Part shown: piece by piece, positions 16,468 through 22,418 of the stretch
How the letters are laid out: each line of letters starts with the position of its first letter
Position numbering within the stretch: the first letter of the stretch is position 1
Assembly (NCBI GenBank): GCA_034439915.1
Contig: JAWXBI010000239.1
Location: 1-22,418, forward strand
DNA length: 22,418 nucleotides
Reading direction: 5' to 3'
DNA from: JADJLQ01 sp034439915
Lineage (GTDB): Bacteria > Bacteroidota > Bacteroidia > Chitinophagales > Saprospiraceae
Notes under the pieces: model-generated
Told to the model about the DNA's origin: nothing
Database searches by the model: none
What the model saw: the letters and a program-made list of their open reading frames with translations, nothing else
Position numbers and translations under genes: made by a program

Positions 16468-17769
16468 TTACTGAAGGGTCGGCTTCAGATCAGGTGAGAA
16501 TCGGGTTTCAGGAGTTGATTTGGCAAAGCGGGTCAGAAAAACGATAGCAGCTACGCCGATGGCAATAAAACCAATGTACCGGAATGCTTCGGGATAGCTG
16601 AGGTCTTTACTTTTAAATAAAAAGCCGAATATCATTCCCCCAATATTGCCCCCTGCCCCCACTATCCCGGAGATCAGGCCAACATTTTCGGTATTGACAA
16701 AAGGAGTGATGGCATAAGTTGCTCCATTGGCCATTTTAAGAAACAAGGCAAAAGTGATCATAGAGAGTATGGCCATATTAAAACTCATGGCTTGGGAAAA
16801 AAACAATAATCCAATACCTTCCAACAAAAGCATGGATGCCAGCAAACACCCCTTGCCCTGAAGACCATGGATCCGGCCAACCTTGTCTGCAAATATGCCA
16901 CCCAAAGCTCTTGCAAAAATGTTCATAAACCCAAATGTGCCGGCCCAAAAACCGGCAGAGCTCTGTGATAGTTGATATTCCTGGACAAAATGCAGGGCAG
17001 CGACATTATCAAAAGTAATCTCCATCCCAAAACACACGGCATAGGCCAGGGTCAAAGCCCAGATCCTCCAGTCTTTCAGAATAGTATAGTCTGTTTTCTT
17101 TTTCTCCCCGGCAACTCTGGGTATTTCGTCATAATTACCCATCGGGGTGTCCCGGGTGTAAATAAAGTATAAATAAGCCATGATCAGCATCATGGCTCCC
17201 GGTACCAGCATGGCATATCTCCAGGCCTCACCTCTGGTATATCCAAAACTTACAATGACAGCAAATATGACCGGCATCAGCATATTGGTAATCCCTCCCC
17301 CAAGGTTACCCCAACCCCCGGCGATGGCATTTGCTGTGCCTTTAATATTGGAATCAAACATCATCGAGGTATGGAACTGAGTGATGACAAACGAAGCGCC
17401 AATAATACTGATGGCCAGCCGAAACAATAAAAAACTGGTATAACTCTGAGCCAAACCTACGGTCATGACTGGAATGGATCCTATCAGCAGAAGCGCAGTA
17501 TACGTCTTTCTGGGTCCCCAAGTATCACACAATTTACCAATCAACAGCCGAGCAATGATGGTACCCGAAATCGATGCAATCACAATATTGCCGATCTGGG
17601 ATTTATCCAAACCCAGGTCCGCTTTAATCGTGGGCATCAGGGGGGCCAAACCAAACCATCCAAAAAAACAGACAAAAAAAGTTAACCAGGTCAGGTGGAA
17701 GGTGCGCATTTGTATTCCCTGGAAAGAGAAGATGTTGAGGTGAGTCAGTGGTTTATTGTTCATTGTCAT
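16468..17769 (-). CDS. narK: NarK-type nitrate/nitrite MFS transporter
   Basis: Inner-membrane transporter of the nitrate/nitrite porter branch of the major facilitator superfamily, 433 aa with about 12 membrane segments. The two nitrate signatures are clear: AGGWGNLGGGITNMLMP near residue 147 and GIVGAGGNIGGMIFG near 366. The arginine that helps bind nitrate is probably in FRLAISIIGASFVITQFHTS, and the MFS loop is GKLCDTWGPRKTYT. The cytoplasmic N-terminus of about 20 residues precedes MRTFHLTWLTFFVCF. The ATG at 17769 or the one two codons later can serve. The gene sits between the outer-membrane barrel gene and the reductase, so import for assimilation is more likely than nitrite export. 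Confidence 0.93.
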   Translation of the reverse strand: MTMNNKPLTHLNIFSFQGIQMRTFHLTWLTFFVCFFGWFGLAPLMPTIKADLGLDKSQIGNIVIASISGTIIARLLIGKLCDTWGPRKTYTALLLIGSIPVMTVGLAQSYTSFLLFRLAISIIGASFVITQFHTSMMFDSNIKGTANAIAGGWGNLGGGITNMLMPVIFAVIVSFGYTRGEAWRYAMLVPGAMMLIMAYLYFIYTRDTPMGNYDEIPRVAGEKKKTDYTILKDWRIWALTLAYAVCFGMEITFDNVAALHFVQEYQLSQSSAGFWAGTFGFMNIFARALGGIFADKVGRIHGLQGKGCLLASMLLLEGIGLLFFSQAMSFNMAILSMITFALFLKMANGATYAITPFVNTENVGLISGIVGAGGNIGGMIFGFLFKSKDLSYPEAFRYIGFIAIGVAAIVFLTRFAKSTPETRFSPDLKPTLQ

Positions 17770-17792
17770 AGATCGTTTTATTTAGGTCTGGT

Positions 17793-19403
17793 TCAATTTT
17801 TTAAGATAAAATCCGGCTTAATATTGATTTGTACATAAGCCCACTTTGAGGTGGGTTTATAAGATTCATCATCCAGGTTTTTGACAAATCGCATGGAAGC
17901 TGAATTGAACAATGCAGCCAGGCCAACCTCCAGTGTTGTGTATTTGTTGAGCACATAACTATTGATCCAATCCAGTTCAGTACCCAGATAATTTTTTATG
18001 GCTCCCCCTTCTGTATTTTGGGATTCTTGCTGTAGGTAAAAAGCATGGACATCCAGTCCAGAGCTTAATCGTTTTTTCCTTGCTACCCACCTGGTCTTGA
18101 AATACATATCCTTCAATCCCCCGGCCGGTGCGCCCGTTCCGGTATAGAAATAGTCCAAATACCCCCAATGCCTGTGCGGCGTACCATATAAGGGATCAAA
18201 GCGATGGCTCTGTTTGGGAGGGGTAGAAGTTTTATTTCCAGACAATACTTCATAACCCAGGTTGTAGCCAAAGGATTTGGTCTGAAGAGACGCCATCAGT
18301 GAATAATGATAGGCGTTTAAAGGCAGGCGATCCCGGTCTCTACCCGACTGATAGTATGCTGCCAGCTGAAGATTAAATTTTCCAATTCCATTGATGTCTG
18401 CCAGGTCCCTGGATGCCATCATACCATAAGTAAATCGGTTGGTAAGTCCGGAATAATCAAATGGATAAGCCGGTGTACTTTTTACAAATCGCCTGCCATA
18501 TACAAAACCCCCGTCGAGTGGGACGGAATCCAGCTTATATTTTCCAAACCGGTCATTAAAAAACAGGAAGGAATAACTCGAAGTCGAAGATTTGTATACC
18601 AGATAGAGGTGGGTAAACGATTTGTAATCCTGACTCGGACTATTGATGCCCGAACTATTTGAATAAGCCGGAGATCCGGTTCGCGCACTGTTGTTATAAA
18701 TATTACCCATAGCAGTGAGGGGGACCATTCCCGCTGGATTGGGAACGATGACCCCGACGGAATTTTTGATGTAAACCGGCAAATTCCCCGGGAGGTAGGA
18801 AGTACCGGAAATCCCGGTAGCATCCGAATTTTGATTATAAGCCTTTCCAATTTCTAACTGCCATTGAGACTTCCTGAATCTCAACAAAGCCATATCATGG
18901 TGTCTACCTTGTTGCAGCCAATCCAGGTTGCCAATCAATCGTGCGTCATCGTAGTTCAGTTCTTGTCTGCCAATTTTTAAACTGGCATTTACAGCAGTGG
19001 CTATTTTTTTTAAACTATCCCGTTGAGGACTCAACCTTATTTCCGCCCAGCCTTCATGCAACATCAAACGGGAGCCATCGGCATTGGAAATGGTTGAGGC
19101 ATCCTGCCCCCATACCCGGATATCCTGAATACTGACTTTAAATAGCATTGGGTCCACCTGGTAGTTAAATGACATCCTGGTTCGTTGGGAAGTAAAAGCC
19201 GCTGTCATGGAACTTTGTTTAACAGGGTTGCCATACCCATCCCTGATTTCGGTTCGGGTGCGCAGTTGTCCCGAAACGGAAAACTGTGATTGCCCTTTTG
19301 TCCTAACCAAAAGGAAGAAAATAATGGTCAGGAAAGCAGGGAGAATCCACCCACTAAATGAATAGAGTGATGATAATCGGATAGTGTTTAATCTTATTTT
19401 CAT
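17793..19403 (-). CDS. Outer-membrane beta-barrel protein, alginate-export-like
   Basis: A 536-aa exported protein. The N-terminus has basic residues, a hydrophobic core (ILPAFLTIIFFLLV) and small polar residues near KGQSQ, which fit a signal peptide with an unusually long n-region. The mature part begins FSVSGQLRTRTEIRDGYG and continues in alternating strands, with KIGRQELNYDDARLIGNLDW and the repeated 'sample DLAD..GIGKFNLQLAAYY' style of barrel strands. This resembles the alginate-export porin family (PF13372). The position between nirD (16 nt upstream) and the transporter gene (23 nt downstream) points to passage of nitrate, nitrite or a related solute through the outer membrane, not alginate export. 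That specificity is inference. Confidence 0.75.
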   Translation of the reverse strand: MKIRLNTIRLSSLYSFSGWILPAFLTIIFFLLVRTKGQSQFSVSGQLRTRTEIRDGYGNPVKQSSMTAAFTSQRTRMSFNYQVDPMLFKVSIQDIRVWGQDASTISNADGSRLMLHEGWAEIRLSPQRDSLKKIATAVNASLKIGRQELNYDDARLIGNLDWLQQGRHHDMALLRFRKSQWQLEIGKAYNQNSDATGISGTSYLPGNLPVYIKNSVGVIVPNPAGMVPLTAMGNIYNNSARTGSPAYSNSSGINSPSQDYKSFTHLYLVYKSSTSSYSFLFFNDRFGKYKLDSVPLDGGFVYGRRFVKSTPAYPFDYSGLTNRFTYGMMASRDLADINGIGKFNLQLAAYYQSGRDRDRLPLNAYHYSLMASLQTKSFGYNLGYEVLSGNKTSTPPKQSHRFDPLYGTPHRHWGYLDYFYTGTGAPAGGLKDMYFKTRWVARKKRLSSGLDVHAFYLQQESQNTEGGAIKNYLGTELDWINSYVLNKYTTLEVGLAALFNSASMRFVKNLDDESYKPTSKWAYVQINIKPDFILKN

Positions 19404-19419
19404 TTTTAGGCTGACTTCA

Positions 19420-19794
19420 TTATTTAACCCGGATATACACTTTGTTTTCTTTGAGTCTTACCGGGTATACGGTCAGGTCGCCGACACCGCCACTGATGTT
19501 TTTGCCGGTGACCAGTGAAAAAGTGTTTTTGTGAAAGGGGCATGCTATTTTGGGTTCACCAACATGGCTGCCGATCATTCCTCTACTGAGCGCCATTTGC
19601 TGACGATGGGGGCATTGGTTTTGGGTGGCATACCATTCATTCCTACGTGTAAAGTAGAACAAGGCGATTTGCTGGTCTCCAAATTTGACACAAACACCGC
19701 CATTTTCAGGTACCTCTTCTGCATTACAGGCCAAAATCCATACTTCACTCCCGGAATTCGTTAATGTGGTTTCCATAAATTCTTTTATTTCCAT
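19420..19794 (-). CDS. nirD: Nitrite reductase small subunit, Rieske type (NirD)
   Basis: A 124-aa partner of NirB with a complete Rieske [2Fe-2S] ligand set: C61-x-H63 in NQCPHRQQM and C85-x2-H88 in IACPFHKNTF. The barrel strands around them include ALFYFTRRNEWYATQNQ and TVYPVRLKENKVYI. It is expected to pass electrons in NAD(P)H-dependent reduction of nitrite to ammonium. The ATG at 19794 overlaps the 3' end of nirB by 10 nt, so the two genes are translationally coupled. A second ATG six codons later is possible. Confidence 0.93.
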   Translation of the reverse strand: MEIKEFMETTLTNSGSEVWILACNAEEVPENGGVCVKFGDQQIALFYFTRRNEWYATQNQCPHRQQMALSRGMIGSHVGEPKIACPFHKNTFSLVTGKNISGGVGDLTVYPVRLKENKVYIRVK

Positions 19795-22283
19795 TCTTTG
19801 GCTTTTTTCTGGTTCCTCATAGGTTCAAATTCAAGGGTGGGGTCCTTTTCAGAAGGGGCATTTACAAAATGATTAAACCGTTTCCTGATCTCCGGAGTTT
19901 CTATGGCTTCTTTCCATTCGCAGCGGTATGAGTTCATATGAAACTGCATCTCCGTTTCCCATTGACTGCCCATACCCAGGCTGTCGTTGACCACCACATT
20001 CCTTAAATAATCTATGCCGCCTTCCATTTTATTGAGCCAGGGGGCTGTTCGGGTAAGGGGATCGGCCGTCTGGATATAAAACATCAAAAAACGGTCTATA
20101 TATTTTATACAGGTTGTTTCATCCACATCACTGGCCAGAAGCACAGCATGCTGAGGTTTACTTCCCCCATTACCACATACATAAATATTCCATCCTTTTT
20201 CTGTGGCGATCAGTCCAAAATCTTTGCTTTGAGCTTCCGCGCATTCACGGATACAACCACTCACTGCAGATTTGAGTTTATGTGGCGCCCGCAATCCACG
20301 ATACCTTTCTTCTATCTGAATGGCAAAACTTACGCTGTCGTGCAGGCCAAACCGGCACCAGGTGCTACCCACACAACTTTTTACAGTACGTAAAGCCTTT
20401 CCATAAGCATGGCCACTTTCAAAACCGGCATCGATAAGTTCTTCCCAGATCGAAGGGAGGTCATTCAGATGGGCTCCGAACATATCGATCCTCTGACCGC
20501 CTGTAATCTTAGTGTACAGTCCATATTTGGCAGCGATTTCCCCGATGACAATGAGTTTTTGCGGAGTGATTTCGCCTCCAGGTATTCTGGGTACTACGGA
20601 ATAGGACCCTCCTTTTTGGATATTTGCTAAAAAGCGGTCGTTGCTGTCCTGGGCTGTGGCATTTCCTTTTTTCAATGGCATTTCATTCCATAAAGAAGCC
20701 AGAATGGAAACGACCACAGGTTTACACACTTCACAACCATCTCCCTGTCCAAGATGATTTAATACATTTTCATACGATTTGATCCGATTCATTTTAACCA
20801 GGTCAAAGAGTTCCTGCCGACTGTGATGAAAATGTTCGCAGATTACGGTTCGGATGTATTTGCCTTCAGCTTTCATCGTCGCCAGCATAAGGTCTTTCAC
20901 CAGTGGTATACAACCGCCACAGCCTGTACCTGCACGGGTGGCTCTTTTAATCGTTTCGGTACTTTCACAACCCTCATCCCGCACCAGAGAGCATATTGTT
21001 TTCTTGGTGATGCTTTCGCAACTGCAGATGATAGCTTCATCCGGCAGACTGTTTACACCGGCTGCTGTGCCGGGATGCCGATTATTGCTGCCCAGTAAGA
21101 TTTCCTGGGGATCATCCGGAAGTTGGATTTTGTTTTTTACCGTTTGCATCAGCAAATTGTATTGCTGTGCTTCTCCAATAAGGATTCCGCCCAGAAGGTA
21201 TTTACCGTCCCGGGAGATGTTGATTCTTTTGTAAATACCCTTTTTACTATCCTGTATGATTATGGTATCGGCAGGTGTCAACTGACCAAACGGGTCGCCA
21301 AAGCTGGCTACATCGACGCCAATAAGTTTTAGCTTGGTACTCATATCGTACCCGTTGAATTTTTTTTCTTGAAGTAAGATATTGCTGCATGCTACTTCAG
21401 CCATTTCATACCCTGGTGCTACGAGTCCGTAGATCAAACCTTCATGAAGGGCACATTCTCCGACTGCATAAATAAAAGGATCTGTTGTGCGCATCTGATC
21501 ATCCACCTTTATTCCTCCCCGTACACCGGTATCCAGGCCACAGAGTTTTGCCAGTTCGTCTCTGGGTCGTATACCTGCAGAGATGACCAATAAATCTATT
21601 TCCAATGAAGTGCCATCGCTGAATTGAAGTTTCTGAACCCGATTATCGCCCAGAATTTCGAGGGTGTTTTTATTCAGTAAGATGGATAAACCCAGATTTT
21701 TCAATTTAGTTTCCAGCACTATACTGCCGGCCTGATCAATCTGGCGGGGCATGAGTTTGGGTGAAAATTCAATGATGGATACGTCCGGTATGTCCAGGTC
21801 CATCAGGGCTTTTGCCGCCTCTAGCCCCAATAGGCCACCTCCAATAACCGCGCCCTTCTTAGATTTTTTAGCCCAATGGGCTATAAGGTCAAGGTCTTCA
21901 ATATTCCTATAGAGGCAGACTCCATTTTTTTCTACACCGGGGATAGCCGGAACAAAAGGAGCAGAACCGGTGGCCAGGATCAGCACATCGTAGGGGAGGG
22001 TCAGCCCCTTAAAAGTATCGACGGTTTTCTCATGCCGGTTGATCTGGCATACCGGGTCACCCAAATGCAGCGAGATCCCGTTTTCAGCATACCAGGACTC
22101 GGGCGCCAACTGTAATTGTTCAAGCGATTTACCGGAAAAATATTCAGTGAGATGGACCCGATCGTATGCCGGTCGTATTTCTTCACCAAATGCGGTAATT
22201 TCAAACAAGCCATTGGATTTTTGAATTAGTTTTTCACAACATTTAAAACCAACCATTCCATTTCCAATGATAATAATTTTCAT
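19785..22283 (-). CDS. nirB: NAD(P)H nitrite reductase large subunit (NirB)
   Basis: Reduces nitrite to ammonium in the cytoplasm with six electrons from NAD(P)H; 832 aa, close to the E. coli protein (847). It opens with KIIIIGNGMVGFKCCEKL (FAD), then DVLILATGSAPFVPAIPG, GAVIGGGLLGLEAAKALM (NAD(P)H) and YAVGECALHEGLIYG. A BFD [2Fe-2S] domain follows at about 418-465 (IICSCES, GTGCGGCIP), then a second BFD-like stretch (VICEHFHHSRQELFDLVK, GDGCEVCKP). The nitrite/sulfite ferredoxin-like half contains GGQRIDMFGAHLNDLP. The siroheme-[4Fe-4S] ligands are in SCVGSTWCRFG (C-x5-C, about 637-643) and SGCIRECAEAQSKDFG (C-x3-C, about 673-677). It is the first gene of the operon, with an exact -7 box 24 nt upstream. 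Confidence 0.96.
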   Translation of the reverse strand: MKIIIIGNGMVGFKCCEKLIQKSNGLFEITAFGEEIRPAYDRVHLTEYFSGKSLEQLQLAPESWYAENGISLHLGDPVCQINRHEKTVDTFKGLTLPYDVLILATGSAPFVPAIPGVEKNGVCLYRNIEDLDLIAHWAKKSKKGAVIGGGLLGLEAAKALMDLDIPDVSIIEFSPKLMPRQIDQAGSIVLETKLKNLGLSILLNKNTLEILGDNRVQKLQFSDGTSLEIDLLVISAGIRPRDELAKLCGLDTGVRGGIKVDDQMRTTDPFIYAVGECALHEGLIYGLVAPGYEMAEVACSNILLQEKKFNGYDMSTKLKLIGVDVASFGDPFGQLTPADTIIIQDSKKGIYKRINISRDGKYLLGGILIGEAQQYNLLMQTVKNKIQLPDDPQEILLGSNNRHPGTAAGVNSLPDEAIICSCESITKKTICSLVRDEGCESTETIKRATRAGTGCGGCIPLVKDLMLATMKAEGKYIRTVICEHFHHSRQELFDLVKMNRIKSYENVLNHLGQGDGCEVCKPVVVSILASLWNEMPLKKGNATAQDSNDRFLANIQKGGSYSVVPRIPGGEITPQKLIVIGEIAAKYGLYTKITGGQRIDMFGAHLNDLPSIWEELIDAGFESGHAYGKALRTVKSCVGSTWCRFGLHDSVSFAIQIEERYRGLRAPHKLKSAVSGCIRECAEAQSKDFGLIATEKGWNIYVCGNGGSKPQHAVLLASDVDETTCIKYIDRFLMFYIQTADPLTRTAPWLNKMEGGIDYLRNVVVNDSLGMGSQWETEMQFHMNSYRCEWKEAIETPEIRKRFNHFVNAPSEKDPTLEFEPMRNQKKAKEWK

Positions 22284-22307
22284 TATTCCGGTAAATTGCT
22301 TTGTTCA

Positions 22308-22315
22308 CAAATCTA
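22308..22315 (-). promoter_or_regulatory. Putative nitrate-operon promoter -7 box (TAGATTTG)
   Basis: The minus strand reads TAGATTTG, an exact TAnnTTTG match 24 nt before the nirB ATG, the same spacing as at gyrB. The upstream DNA is AT-rich. No clear -33 TTG is seen. All seven downstream genes could be transcribed from here. Confidence 0.5.
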
Positions 22316-22350
22316 ACCGGTGGAATAAAGTATCCTTGCATAAAATTCAC

Positions 22351-22366
22351 TACATCTTGTAATGTA
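22351..22366. promoter_or_regulatory. Inverted repeat TACAT-N6-ATGTA upstream of nirB
   Basis: The 16 bp TACATCTTGTAATGTA have perfect 5-bp arms around a 6-bp spacer. The centre lies about 55-57 bp upstream of the likely transcription start, a position where Crp/Fnr-type activators can bind. No regulator gene is in the window, and in AT-rich DNA such a repeat can arise by chance. Confidence 0.3.
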
Positions 22367-22418
22367 TATCTAAACTATATTGTTAATATTATTTAAAAAA
22401 ATAATGAATTAATTGATA

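Noticed and set aside
22388..22405. Inverted repeat ATTATTT-AAAA-AAATAAT at the right edge
   Set aside because: It is pure A/T in an A/T-rich intergenic region; a stem of only A-T pairs is too weak to call a terminator or operator.

Overview
The window looks like a chromosomal segment of a Bacteroidota bacterium, perhaps from the Saprospiria or Chitinophagia side of the phylum (inference). The evidence is the character of the GyrB and AlaA proteins, start codons without Shine-Dalgarno sequences, several exact TAnnTTTG boxes (the -7 element of this phylum) 21-24 nt before start codons, and the domain make-up of the nitrate genes. No tRNA, rRNA, CRISPR array, IS element or phage gene was seen. 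No stretch over 300 bp lacks a gene.

Left part (1-6600): a degenerate hexamer tandem repeat lies upstream of an AlaA-type aminotransferase. A minus-strand pair follows: a GT2 glycosyltransferase fused to a SAM methyltransferase, then a large GT-C-like membrane protein with a C-terminal TPR region. A second, DPM1-like GT2 enzyme is transcribed divergently. These three probably build or modify a lipid-linked surface glycan.

Middle (6600-10900): housekeeping genes gyrB and tsaE, a tandem universal stress protein, a SelW-like Rdx protein with CxxC, and mobA (Mo-cofactor guanylyltransferase). mobA is functionally linked to the neighbouring nitrate reductase.

Right part (10891-22283, all minus strand): a compact seven-gene nitrate assimilation operon, read from right to left. 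Its order is nirB, nirD (Rieske), an outer-membrane beta-barrel of the alginate-export type, a NarK-type nitrate/nitrite MFS transporter, a nitrate reductase fused to its own FAD/NAD(P)H module and BFD [2Fe-2S] domain, a small nitrate-reductase-associated protein, and a protein that looks like a siroheme nitrite/sulfite reductase fold without its cluster cysteines plus a C-terminal double-CxxC (rubredoxin-like) region. Gaps between genes are -10 to +28 nt. Together they could move nitrate across both membranes, reduce it to nitrite with NAD(P)H, and reduce nitrite to ammonium. The last gene and the porin are the least understood parts and the best candidates for new biology.
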